From NCBI GenBank assembly GCA_036260935.1, contig DATALQ010000035.1, positions 62,001-126,000 of the forward strand: a stretch of DNA of 64,000 nucleotides, in the 5' to 3' direction. A program made the translations under genes and the position numbers. Under the pieces are notes generated by a model. It saw only the letters and a program-made list of their open reading frames with translations. It was not told the origin of the DNA and ran no database searches. Source of the stretch: JAEYOM01 sp036260935 (lineage in GTDB: Bacteria > Bacillota > Clostridia > Acetivibrionales > DTU013). This document shows positions 50,517-59,019 of the stretch, piece by piece; positions within the stretch are counted from its first letter, which is position 1, and every line of letters starts with the position of its first letter.

Positions 50517-51035
50517 CTACTGCTGCTTGGGATTGAGTATCATTATCATACTCCTGCCTTCCAGCTTCGGCTTTCTCTCCACTATTCCCACTTCTGCAAC
50601 CGCATCCGCGAATTTATTAAGTACCTTCTCGCCCAGAGATGTGTAATTCATTTCCCTGCCCCTGAAACGTACGCTTACTTTTACCTTGTCGCCATCCTGC
50701 AGGAATTTATACGCATTTTTTGCCTTGAAATCGAAGTCGTGATCTTCGATCGTAGGCTTGATCCAAACTTCCTTAATGCTTATAACCTTTTGATTCTTCC
50801 TTGCTTCCTTTTCCTTCTTTGCAAGTTCGAACATGTACTTTCCATAGTCCATGATCTTGCAGACTGGCGGCACTGCCTGAGGGGCGATCTTAACAAGGTC
50901 CAGATTCTTGGTGACTGCGAGCTTCTGTGCATCCTTGACTGGCATTACTCCCAGCATAGACCCGTCAGAATCTATAACTCGCGCTTCCTTATCCCTGATT
51001 TCCTCATTAATCATCAATTCATTCTTACTACTGAT
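50517..51035 (-). CDS. infC: Translation initiation factor IF-3, apparent AUC start
   Basis: An IF-3 of about 172 residues: MINEEIRDKEARVIDSDGSM at the N-domain, PPVCKIMDYGKYMFELAKKE in the linker region and VRFRGREMNYTSLGEKVLNK in the C-domain. The frame has no ATG near the strong GGAGG (51045-51049); 9 nt after it, in frame, is ATC at 51035, giving SSKNELMINEE. The first ATG (51014) lacks a ribosome binding site. IF-3 genes in bacteria commonly start at AUU/AUC/AUA, which lets IF-3 repress its own synthesis. First gene of the operon, behind an attenuated leader. Confidence 0.93.
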   Translation of the reverse strand: MSSKNELMINEEIRDKEARVIDSDGSMLGVMPVKDAQKLAVTKNLDLVKIAPQAVPPVCKIMDYGKYMFELAKKEKEARKNQKVISIKEVWIKPTIEDHDFDFKAKNAYKFLQDGDKVKVSVRFRGREMNYTSLGEKVLNKFADAVAEVGIVERKPKLEGRSMIMILNPKQQ

Positions 51036-51194
51036 ATTAAAACACCTCCGGATAAAATAAAAATCACAAATAAAAAGTGGATTGCAGAAGTCTGTCAATC
51101 CACCACATAGCTAAGTTACGCTTTGAACCTTCACTATTTACCTTACCGGACAGCTCCGTAAGGTGAGAAGCGGATGACTTCTTCTTTGTTTTAC
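51036..51194 (-). promoter_or_regulatory. infC leader RNA, probably L20-type autoregulatory leader
   Basis: Between the promoter and infC the transcript can form ACCTTACGGA/TCCGGTAAGGT (51140-51164) and, nearer the gene, a GTGGATTG/CAATCCAC hairpin (51077-51103) followed by TTTTT, an intrinsic terminator in front of the coding region. This is the plan of leaders by which L20 controls its operon in Firmicutes. No T-box signature was seen. The L20 identity is inferred from position. Confidence 0.65.
51072..51103 (-). terminator. Attenuator upstream of infC
   Basis: Minus strand GTGGATTG (51096-51103), 11-nt loop, CAATCCAC (51077-51084), then TTTTTA. It lies about 37 nt upstream of the infC start. 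Confidence 0.8.
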
Positions 51195-51200
51195 TGAATA

Positions 51201-51229
51201 ATAATAACAGAAAGTAAACGCAGTGTCAA
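51201..51229 (-). promoter_or_regulatory. Promoter of infC-rpmI-rplT
   Basis: Minus strand perfect TTGACA (51224-51229), 17-nt spacer, TATTAT (51201-51206). Confidence 0.85.
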
Positions 51230-51367
51230 GGAATTGTTAAAGCTATTATCAAATTCCTCAACTGCATTTGCTGAGCTTTTTTTGGGCTTTTATTGACGCA
51301 AGTTTAGCAAAATATTACAATTGTAGATACAGTACATAGATTAATTACGAATATGGAGTTTAAAGTG

Positions 51368-52198
51368 ATGGCTGTCGAAAAGCAATATTTATCGGATGTT
51401 GAAGCGGTATTGTCGCACAGACATGATAATGGAGGCGACCTTTGGACCACACCTGACAAACGTCTGCTGAAAGGATCGCCATTTTCTACTCTGGAGAGCG
51501 TACTCCTCCTGCTGGAATTGGGTATGGAGCCCGACGGACCTCTTATGAAAGAGGCAGCCGATTTAATTTTCAGCACCTGGCAGGCGGACGGACGTTTCAA
51601 GGTTTACCCAAAAGGCGGTATTTACCCTTGTCATACCGCCCACGCCGCAAATACGCTTTGCCACCTGGGGTATGCCTCGGATGCCAGACTGCAAAAAACC
51701 TTCCGGCACCTTTTGGACACCCAGTATGCCGATGGCGGCTGGCGCTGCAATAAGTTCAGCTTCGGTCGGGGTCCGGAGACGGAATATTCAAACCCCTTCC
51801 CAACGCTAACCGTCCTCAGCGCTTTCCGCTTCAGCGACTATCTCAACAATGAACCGGCACTTGACAGAGCAGTGGATTTCCTGCTTGAACACTGGACAAT
51901 CCGTAAGCCGATCGGACCCTGTCACTATGGTATAGGTTCGCTGTTCATGCAGGTAGAATACCCTTTTAGTACCTATAATCTTTTTGTCTATGTCCATGTT
52001 TTGTCCTTCTATAACAGGGCCAAGGCTGACAGCAGGTTCCTTGACGCCTTGGAAACACTTGAATCCAAAATAGCCGACGGGCGGATTGTGGTCGAACGTG
52101 TCAACCGGAAGCTTGCCGGACTCTCCTTCTGCAAGCGCGGCGAACCGAGTGCATTGGCGACAGGGCACTATCATGAAATACTTAAAAACCTCGGTTGA
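51368..52198 (+). CDS. Terpenoid-cyclase/prenyltransferase-fold (alpha-alpha toroid) protein
   Basis: A 276-residue protein without a known name. It has repeated helical motifs of the squalene-cyclase/prenyltransferase type: LLDTQYADGGWRCNKFSFGR (QxxDGGW), a similar LIFSTWQADGRFKVYPKGGI, and AHAANTLCHLGYASD. Histidine/cysteine-rich PCHTAHAAN and GPCHYGIGSLFMQVEYPFST could bind metal. Cyclase DDTAE-type acid motif is missing, so catalysis is doubtful; it may be a binding protein. GGAG lies 9 nt before the ATG at 51368; the ATG at 51353 overlaps that site. It stands alone between divergent infC and convergent helD. Confidence 0.6.
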   Translation: MAVEKQYLSDVEAVLSHRHDNGGDLWTTPDKRLLKGSPFSTLESVLLLLELGMEPDGPLMKEAADLIFSTWQADGRFKVYPKGGIYPCHTAHAANTLCHLGYASDARLQKTFRHLLDTQYADGGWRCNKFSFGRGPETEYSNPFPTLTVLSAFRFSDYLNNEPALDRAVDFLLEHWTIRKPIGPCHYGIGSLFMQVEYPFSTYNLFVYVHVLSFYNRAKADSRFLDALETLESKIADGRIVVERVNRKLAGLSFCKRGEPSALATGHYHEILKNLG

Positions 52199-52214
52199 AA
52201 AAGCTGACGGCCAT

Positions 52215-54509
52215 TTAGCTGCATAGTTTATATAATGTTTCAGGCATATGTTTCAAAAACACCGGCAATTCTTTTATATAGTAGAACTGCAATGCATGAA
52301 GCGCCCTTGAGCAGACCGTATATAAAAGCCCCTTCTCTTCTTCACTGCAATAAATGCCGCTATCCGGGCAGATCACAAGTACGGCGTCGAATTCAAGCCC
52401 TTTTGACAGATACGACGGTATGACAACGGTGCCAGTAAAGAATTCCTGCCGTTCACCGGTAATTAGGCTGAGTTCCGTGTACTTGCCAAGAGTGTTGAAA
52501 GCGTCGGTACATTCGTGTTCGGTTTTCATTATGACGGCAATTGACTTCATACCCTGACGCTTCAGATTTTCAATATCGGCTGCAGTCTTTTGGTACAACT
52601 CCTCCTTGTCTGCGCAGCAATGAGCCTCCGGCAGCTCGCCCTCCCTGTTTACGCTTTCGGCATCTGTATCTTTTCCTATTATTCCGCTGCATAAATCCGC
52701 TATCTGCCTTGTCGAACGATAGCTTTTTACAAGCCTTGCGGAAATGTAGGAACCGTATCCCAGGCTGCTTGCCAGGCGCTCTATGTCCAACGCCGGTACA
52801 TAAGGGTTCAAAGCCTGGTTCGGATCGCCCAGCAATGTAAGATTGCAATTTCCGAACAGCTCTCTCAGTATCTCAAGCTGGGCAGGGGTATAGTCCTGCA
52901 CTTCATCGATCAATACATATTTGATACCATCCATATTCGGAAAGCCGTTAAGTAGTCCATTCAGCAGCACCATAGGCGCGGCGTCCTCATAATTGACCCT
53001 TCGTTTTCCCGATGTCCGATCGAAAGAGCCGGTTTTGCCTACATATATTTCACGATCATTCAGGAACCCCTCATAACAGCCAAGCATATCCAGAGCTGTC
53101 ATTTCGCCTATCAGCCGTCTTGCCTCCGATGCCTCGCCATGGACGATCGCGATACTGCGTCCGCGTATTTCTGCAGCATCGATGTATTCACCTGTTAAAG
53201 CGACCTCCTGGACTACTTCCTCTACCCTTTTTCTTACCAGTATATCGAGTTTCGACGTCAGCCTGCTCCTTATCTTTCCGAGCCTTTTTATGATGGGCAG
53301 GAACTTCAGTCCCTCATGAAAATACTCTGATATCTCGTCCGCAGCTTCTATTACTTCACCCCGGAAAACTACGTCATGAAATACCCAGCTTTTTTCGATC
53401 TGCTGCACATGTTTTCGCAGGTGATCAATTATTTCAAAAGATGCTTTGTATTTGATGCCTTCGATCCTCAGACGCCGGTCCGACCGATCACCGCTCACTT
53501 CGGGCAGGCATACCGAACAGCCATCCGTTCCTCGGTCTGCTAGAGAGCTGTCCATGGTGTCGGCAGCCAGCAGAAATTCCATCAGCCTGGATGCATTTTC
53601 CGGGCTAACTTCAGGTCCCAGCGTCCTTACAGCATACTCGAAAAAAGTACTCCTGTTTATATCCTCTTCGCCGAGCTCCGGCAGAACATCGGAAATATAG
53701 TCGCTGAAAATTTCGTTGGGTGAGAAAATGACTATATTCTTCGACGTTATACTGTCTCTGTGCCTGTATAAAAGAAATGCGGCCCTGTGCAGAGCTATCG
53801 AAGTCTTGCCGCTTCCGGCGGGTCCGGTGACTATCAAAAGCTTGTGGGTGTCGTTTCGGATTATGTTGTTCTGTTCACGCTGTATCGTGGAGACGATCGT
53901 TTTCATTCTGTTGTCGGCGCTCCTGCCCAGGATTTCCTGGAGTATCTCATCGTTTATTGCCAGATTCGAATCGAACATCAGCTTGAGTTCTCCATTCCAT
54001 ATCCTGAATTGCCTTTTAAGAAGCAGTTCGCCTTCTATCCTTCCGGCCTGGCACGTATACCCCGCATTACCCGGCTCATAGTCGTAAAACATGCTGCAGA
54101 CCGGCGCTCTCCAGTCGTAGATCAAAAACTTTCCGGTCTTTTCATCTTTCAAATTTGAAATCCCGATATAGATTTCCTCTGCATTTTCTTCGCCTGCCTC
54201 CTTGAAATCTATCCTGGCAAAATACGGATTGTTGGCCATTCTCTCGAGCTTTCGTGCCTGGTTGGTCAAAAAGATCGCTTTGGTTCCCTCACGAATGATA
54301 TCGGTCTGTACCTGCCATATACCGGCTATGTCATCAAGATCATCCGGCGTCGGTTTAACATACTCCCACATCGATTTCTGCATACCGGTCAAATCCTTTT
54401 TCACTTTACCGGCAAAATTCCAGGCAGCTTCAAGCTGAATCCCTATTTGTACTTCAACATCTCTGAGCCTTTCATTTTCAAAGGCATACTCTGCTTGATT
54501 CGATCCCAT
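52215..54509 (-). CDS. helD: HelD-like RNA polymerase recycling ATPase (UvrD/Rep-type)
   Basis: A 764-residue superfamily 1 ATPase of the HelD class. The N-terminal coiled coil (FENERLRDVEVQIGIQLEAA) would enter the RNA polymerase channel; Walker A is GPAGSGKTSIALHRAAFLLY near residue 228, Walker B is YVLIDEVQDYTPAQLEIL, and later motifs include LLGDPNQALNP, LVKSYRSTRQIADL and SYLSKGLEFDAVLVICPD. HelD removes stalled polymerase from DNA. AGGAGGA precedes the ATG. The gene converges with the toroid-fold gene, 16 nt apart. Confidence 0.88.
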   Translation of the reverse strand: MGSNQAEYAFENERLRDVEVQIGIQLEAAWNFAGKVKKDLTGMQKSMWEYVKPTPDDLDDIAGIWQVQTDIIREGTKAIFLTNQARKLERMANNPYFARIDFKEAGEENAEEIYIGISNLKDEKTGKFLIYDWRAPVCSMFYDYEPGNAGYTCQAGRIEGELLLKRQFRIWNGELKLMFDSNLAINDEILQEILGRSADNRMKTIVSTIQREQNNIIRNDTHKLLIVTGPAGSGKTSIALHRAAFLLYRHRDSITSKNIVIFSPNEIFSDYISDVLPELGEEDINRSTFFEYAVRTLGPEVSPENASRLMEFLLAADTMDSSLADRGTDGCSVCLPEVSGDRSDRRLRIEGIKYKASFEIIDHLRKHVQQIEKSWVFHDVVFRGEVIEAADEISEYFHEGLKFLPIIKRLGKIRSRLTSKLDILVRKRVEEVVQEVALTGEYIDAAEIRGRSIAIVHGEASEARRLIGEMTALDMLGCYEGFLNDREIYVGKTGSFDRTSGKRRVNYEDAAPMVLLNGLLNGFPNMDGIKYVLIDEVQDYTPAQLEILRELFGNCNLTLLGDPNQALNPYVPALDIERLASSLGYGSYISARLVKSYRSTRQIADLCSGIIGKDTDAESVNREGELPEAHCCADKEELYQKTAADIENLKRQGMKSIAVIMKTEHECTDAFNTLGKYTELSLITGERQEFFTGTVVIPSYLSKGLEFDAVLVICPDSGIYCSEEEKGLLYTVCSRALHALQFYYIKELPVFLKHMPETLYKLCS

Positions 54510-54587
54510 TTTCAGTCCTCCTCCGTCCTTTTATCAATTATTGCCTCGGCCTTAAGAAAAAATTGCTTACTGGCCCGTAAAAAACTA

Positions 54588-54616
54588 TTGACAGCATGTA
54601 AGAAACATGATAATAT
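54588..54616 (+). promoter_or_regulatory. Strong sigma-A promoter with no ORF behind it
   Basis: Perfect TTGACA (54588-54593), 17-nt spacer, TAATAT (54611-54616). A start near 54623 is expected. A hairpin plus T-run follows about 80 nt later. Confidence 0.7.
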
Positions 54617-54622
54617 AAAATA

Positions 54623-54730
54623 GGAGTTTTGTGTTATATCATCAATAACCAATAGCCTTTTTAGTGTATTACTAATTAGGGCGAATGTCAATATAAAAGT
54701 TAGCCGAACTAATATGAGTGCGGCTTTTTT
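54623..54730 (+). ncRNA. Candidate small RNA (or attenuated leader) upstream of rqcH
   Basis: A span of about 108 nt between a good promoter and an intrinsic terminator: AGCCG-A-ACT (54703-54710) pairs with AGT-G-CGGCT and is followed by TTTTTT (to 54730). No open frame of useful size with a ribosome binding site was found inside. A separate TATAAT (54771-54776) lies before rqcH, so the unit may be independent. No known riboswitch class was recognised. The ends are estimates. Confidence 0.5.
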
Positions 54731-54815
54731 AATGCGTTTTTATCTATTTTTGTGATATACTGAAATCCGTATAATATTTACCTGACTGCCCAAATCCGCT
54801 TAAGGAGTGTTACAG

Positions 54816-56573
54816 TTGCCATTTGACGGTATAGTAACGAAAAGTATAGTTGAAGAATTGACTGCAAAGCTGGTCGGCGGGCGCATAGAAAAAGTATTTC
54901 AGCCTGAAGCCGATGAAATCGTCCTGCTTGTCAGAGCATGGAACAAAAACTGCAGGCTCGTACTTAGTGCAAGCCCCAATTACCCTCGCATTCATCTGAC
55001 GGAAGCTGTGAAAGAGAACCCCTCCGCCCCGCCTGTTTTCTGCATGCTGCTTAGAAAGCATCTATCCGGAGGCAAAATACTCTCTTTTGAGTTCAACGAT
55101 TATGAGAGGATTATCGGTATTGTTGTAGAATCGGCCAACGAGCTCGGCGATATATCCCAAAAGTGCCTTATCATAGAGATAATGGGACGCTACAGCAACA
55201 TTATACTGGTAAACAGCGAAGATAAAATTATAGATTCGATAAAGCACGTGGATTCGGATATCAGCAGCGTCCGCGAAGTCATGCCTGCGAGGCCTTACAT
55301 ACTGCCGCCCGCGCAGGATAAGCTATCCCCGGATACATTGGACGTTGGGTTGCTATCAGACGGATTGCATTCATCTACCCAGACTGTCGACAAGTATCTG
55401 CTTGATAAAGTAAAAGGCTTCAGTCCGCTGCTCTGCCGTGAAACATGTTTCAGGGCAGGAATAGAAAACAGGACCGCTGCAGCATCTCTCGCCGAAGATG
55501 CCGTTCAAAGCCTGAAAACTGCACTTTTATCTGTGCTCGATGAGATCAGGGACAGCAGTTATGAGCCCTGTGTCATATTTGAAGATGAAGCTCGCCAGAA
55601 ACCGCTGGATTTTCACTGCCTCGGCATCAGACAATATCCGTTTCTCGAGAAGCCCGGTTCCATAAGTGAAGTCCTTGACGCTTTCTATTCATCAAAGGAT
55701 AACGCCGAGCGGATGAGGCAAAAAAAGTCCGACCTATATAAAGTCCTTAACAACGCCATTGAAAGGTGTTCAAAAAAGCTGGCCATACAGGAGGAAACAC
55801 TCAGGGACGTGGCCGACAGGGATAAACTCAAGCTGTACGGCGAACTCATAACCGCCAATATCTACAGGATACAGCGTAATACGAAGAGCGTGCCGCTTCA
55901 GAACTATTATTCGGAGAATGGTGAAGAATATGTCGAGGTGCCTCTCGATCCTAACCTCTCTCCCCAGGAAAACGCTCAACGCTACTTTAAAAAATACTCC
56001 AAAGCCAAGAGCACATTCACTTACACCACGCGTCAGCTCGAGGATTCGAGGCAGGAGCTCGATTACCTTGAAAGCGTGCTCCAACTGCTGGATAACTGTA
56101 CGGTACTGAAGGAAATGGACGAAGTAAGACAGGAATTGGCGGAACAGGGTTATATGCAGCTGCACCGGAAGCTCTCGTCGAAAAAGCAGCAGGCATTGTC
56201 GGAACCGCTTCATTTTGTTTCAAGCGACGGCTTCGATATATATGTGGGCAAAAACAACAAGCAAAACGACCAGCTTACTTTGAAGCTGGCGCAATCCAAT
56301 GATGTCTGGCTCCATACCAAAAATATACCCGGGTCGCACGTCATAATAAGAAAAGTCGGCCGTGAAATTCCCGACAGGACTGTCGAAGAAGCCGCCGCAC
56401 TTGCCGCGTGGCACAGCAAGGCCAGAATGTCGGCCAACGTACAGGTCGACTACACAGCGGTAAGAAACGTCAGCAAGCCATCCGGAGCGAAGCCCGGGAA
56501 GGTCATATATGTAAATTATGTCACTGCTGTCGTCACTCCCGACAAAAACCTGGTAGAGAAGCTAAAGAAATAA
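54816..56573 (+). CDS. rqcH: RqcH/FbpA, NFACT-family ribosome quality control factor
   Basis: A 586-residue NFACT protein. It recruits tRNA-Ala to stalled large subunits and adds C-terminal alanine tails; older name fibronectin-binding protein. NFACT-N is seen in PFDGIVTKSIVEELTAKLVG and FCMLLRKHLSGGKIL; a helical coiled-coil part runs from about residue 280 to 440; NFACT-R is NKQNDQLTLKLAQSNDVWLH then IPGSHVIIRKVGREIPD. The start is TTG at 54816: AAGGAG lies 8 nt upstream and the protein then begins (M)PFDG as in homologues, whereas GTG at 54807 overlaps the site. Confidence 0.95.
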   Translation: MPFDGIVTKSIVEELTAKLVGGRIEKVFQPEADEIVLLVRAWNKNCRLVLSASPNYPRIHLTEAVKENPSAPPVFCMLLRKHLSGGKILSFEFNDYERIIGIVVESANELGDISQKCLIIEIMGRYSNIILVNSEDKIIDSIKHVDSDISSVREVMPARPYILPPAQDKLSPDTLDVGLLSDGLHSSTQTVDKYLLDKVKGFSPLLCRETCFRAGIENRTAAASLAEDAVQSLKTALLSVLDEIRDSSYEPCVIFEDEARQKPLDFHCLGIRQYPFLEKPGSISEVLDAFYSSKDNAERMRQKKSDLYKVLNNAIERCSKKLAIQEETLRDVADRDKLKLYGELITANIYRIQRNTKSVPLQNYYSENGEEYVEVPLDPNLSPQENAQRYFKKYSKAKSTFTYTTRQLEDSRQELDYLESVLQLLDNCTVLKEMDEVRQELAEQGYMQLHRKLSSKKQQALSEPLHFVSSDGFDIYVGKNNKQNDQLTLKLAQSNDVWLHTKNIPGSHVIIRKVGREIPDRTVEEAAALAAWHSKARMSANVQVDYTAVRNVSKPSGAKPGKVIYVNYVTAVVTPDKNLVEKLKK

Positions 56574-56592
56574 CCGGATGGGGGCTGATATT

Positions 56593-57408
56593 ATGAAATT
56601 TCTTGCCATGACCGTATTCTGTGTGGATTTTTTCAATAGCACGGGTGAAGTTTTCGTAGGGGGCAACTCGCTGAACTTTGCCGTACAGTGCGCAAAAAGC
56701 GGAATAAGCGATATTTCACTGCTTGGGGCCATTGGTGACGACACCTATGGGAATCTCATAAAGGATTATATAAGGCCGTTTGGTTTTGACGCTTCCCATC
56801 TACATACACTTACAGGCAGGACAGCATCGAACAGGATATACAACGACGAAAACGGTGACAGGTATTTTATGTCTGATAGCTGGGACGGCGGCGTCTATGG
56901 GACATTCCGCCTTTCTGAGGACGACTGGAATTTTGCTGCTGATTTTGATGTAATAGCAATGCCTGCCAACAACCCGAATTACCCCGAACTGTTGAAAAGA
57001 AAAACTTCAAGGAACAGACTCGCTGTGGACTTTCTCGACTTGAGGGACTACGGCCTTATAGAAAAGTCGCTGCCCTGCCTCGATCTGTTGTTCATAAGCG
57101 GAGACGAAGCTGTGATAGAAAAGCTCGTACCCATGTCGTTAAGTACTGCAGCCACTCTTGTCGTAACACTCGGATCACACGGCAGCGCTGCCATTTCAAC
57201 CGGGCGCGTATATAGAACCGCCGCGGTTTCAGTCGATAGTATAGTTGACACAACAGGCTGCGGGGATGCCTATATCGCTGCCTTTTGTGCCGACCGGTAC
57301 CGCGGCGGTTCTATTGAGAGTTCCATGCTTGCCGGATCGCAGGCGGCTTCCAAAGTCCTGGCCTGGCGAGGCGGCGTTGAAAACGGCCTTATGGCAGTTT
57401 TGCCCTGA
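56593..57408 (+). CDS. PfkB-family sugar kinase (fructoselysine-kinase-like)
   Basis: A 271-residue kinase of the PfkB/ribokinase fold. Motifs: EVFVGGNSLNFAVQCAKSG (first PfkB signature), LGAIGDDTYGNLIKDYI, and the catalytic DTTGCGDAYIAAFCA (second signature; GCGD in place of GAGD, as in fructoselysine 6-kinase FrlD). The substrate is uncertain; no frlB deglycase gene is near. GGGGGC precedes the ATG at 56593. The gene follows rqcH by 19 nt and its 3' end overlaps the convergent SLH gene by 20 nt. Confidence 0.83.
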   Translation: MKFLAMTVFCVDFFNSTGEVFVGGNSLNFAVQCAKSGISDISLLGAIGDDTYGNLIKDYIRPFGFDASHLHTLTGRTASNRIYNDENGDRYFMSDSWDGGVYGTFRLSEDDWNFAADFDVIAMPANNPNYPELLKRKTSRNRLAVDFLDLRDYGLIEKSLPCLDLLFISGDEAVIEKLVPMSLSTAATLVVTLGSHGSAAISTGRVYRTAAVSVDSIVDTTGCGDAYIAAFCADRYRGGSIESSMLAGSQAASKVLAWRGGVENGLMAVLP

Positions 57409-58843
57409 TTGCATTGCCAGGCGTCTTGCCGTCGTTATATAGTACGGTTATGCTGAAATAGTAATTTACGCCCGACTCGAGATTACCTCCGATATCGCCT
57501 CCGTTGTAACAGTCGCCTGCTTTAACCGTAATGCTGGTGGTGTTTCTGTCGGTAATGTAGGCAAAATACCCGTCATCAGGATAGGCAGGATTAGAGTCGT
57601 TTCTTGAAATGACTACCTTGTAACCGTTAAAATCGGACGAATTGATCCTGTCCCAGCTGAGCAGTGCCCTGTCCCCCGAAACGTTAACTCTTATATTGCT
57701 GCTCCTTTTTGCAGAAAAATCTTCATCTTCTTCATTGCTGCCTGCAGGAAGTTTTGTTCTCACAACATTCCCGGGAACCTTACCGTCGTTGTATAGTACG
57801 GTGATGCTGAAATAGTAATCTACGCCTGACTTTAGATTACCTCCGATATCGCCTCCGTTGTAACCGTCGCCGGCTTTAACCGTCATACTCGTTGTATTTC
57901 TGTCGGTTATGTAGGCAAGATATCCATTGTCAGGATAAACGGGCGTAGAGTCGTTTCTTGAAATGACTACCTTATACCCGGTAAAACTTGAAGAAGTGAT
58001 CCTGTCCCAGCTAAGCAGAGCTTTGTCGCCGGAAATACTTACCCTGATATCGGATGACACAAGGCCGGTATCATGATCGGTTTCCTCGTCGGCTCCTTCC
58101 TCTTCGCTATTGCTCTCTTCTTCCCCGCTGTTTTCTACGTCGTCATAGGTCACCTTTTCGTCGTCGTAAGCGATCTTGTCTTCGTTTTCCTTGAAAGCAT
58201 TATACAGCAGCACAGCAGCCGATGCCCTGTTCAGGCCTTCATTCGGTGCAAATACCTTTTTGCCCCCGGATTCGTAGCCTTCCATCAGACCATGAGAAAC
58301 TGCAATTGCGACATACTTTTTAAGGTTAGGTGAGATCTGCGCTTCATCGCTGAATTGTGACAGTACTGAAGGATCGGTGGTTTCATTCGAAAAGCCCAAT
58401 GCTTTTACGAGTGCAACAGCCATATCCTCCCTCACCGCACTGTCGGAAGGCTTGAAATAATCGCCCTTCGCAGTTCTGAAACCGGTCATGTAGGGTTTTG
58501 CAGTTTCGACATATTTAAACTGCCATCCGCCTTTTTTGATGTCGAGGAAGGATTCCCCCGGGGGATTTATGAGCTTGAGATTAAGCGTAAGTACCATCAT
58601 CTTGGCATATTCATCCCTGGTGACTCCTCTGGCGGGCATGAACTGGTTTTCTCCGGTACCCTCCACAATTCCGTTCCCGACCATCCAGTTGATGGCGTTA
58701 TAAGCCCAGTGATCCGCGGGAACATCGCTAAAACCTGCCGAATCCCGCGTCGTACCGTTCGAATGCCCCTCCGTTCCATAGACCGGTACAGCTGTTACCA
58801 ATATGAATATAATAGTTAAAATTAAAGTCATGCTGCGTTTCAT
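57389..58843 (-). CDS. S-layer homology (SLH) surface protein with two 118-residue FN3-like repeats
   Basis: A 484-residue exported protein. Signal peptide (RSMTLILTIIFILVTAVPVYG); then up to three SLH modules (FSDVPADHWAYNAINWMVGN, MPARGVTRDEYAKMMVLTLN, ISPNLKKYVAIAVSHGLMEG) that bind wall polymer; then an Asp/Glu-rich linker (VENSGEEESNSEEEGADEET) and two nearly identical modules beginning (S/N)IRV(S/N)(I/V)SGD(K/R)ALLSWDR and containing YKVVISRND, YITDRNTTS and GGNL(K/E)SGV(D/N)YYFSITVLYNDG, a fibronectin-III-like pattern. The period at DNA level is 354 bp. AAAGGAG precedes the ATG at 58843. Confidence 0.88.
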   Translation of the reverse strand: MKRSMTLILTIIFILVTAVPVYGTEGHSNGTTRDSAGFSDVPADHWAYNAINWMVGNGIVEGTGENQFMPARGVTRDEYAKMMVLTLNLKLINPPGESFLDIKKGGWQFKYVETAKPYMTGFRTAKGDYFKPSDSAVREDMAVALVKALGFSNETTDPSVLSQFSDEAQISPNLKKYVAIAVSHGLMEGYESGGKKVFAPNEGLNRASAAVLLYNAFKENEDKIAYDDEKVTYDDVENSGEEESNSEEEGADEETDHDTGLVSSDIRVSISGDKALLSWDRITSSSFTGYKVVISRNDSTPVYPDNGYLAYITDRNTTSMTVKAGDGYNGGDIGGNLKSGVDYYFSITVLYNDGKVPGNVVRTKLPAGSNEEDEDFSAKRSSNIRVNVSGDRALLSWDRINSSDFNGYKVVISRNDSNPAYPDDGYFAYITDRNTTSITVKAGDCYNGGDIGGNLESGVNYYFSITVLYNDGKTPGNAIRAKLP

Positions 58844-59019
58844 ATAAATTTTCACTCCTTTCAGCATAATTTTACATCTAATACATATAAAACTACATAG
58901 TTCGCCTATCCCGTTTTTTATATCCGCCGGTCATGGGACAGAGTACCTATAAAGTTGCCACCGGCCGCTGTCTTGTATATAATTGTTTTATATCTGATCA
59001 AACATTTGCGGAGGTCTTT

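Noticed and set aside
51036..51194. T-box riboswitch upstream of infC
   Set aside because: No T-box sequence or specifier stem pattern was seen; the downstream genes are not aminoacylation genes.
54623..54730. Known riboswitch class before rqcH
   Set aside because: I compared the sequence by eye with common conserved cores (purine, SAM, TPP, fluoride, guanidine, preQ1) and saw no match.
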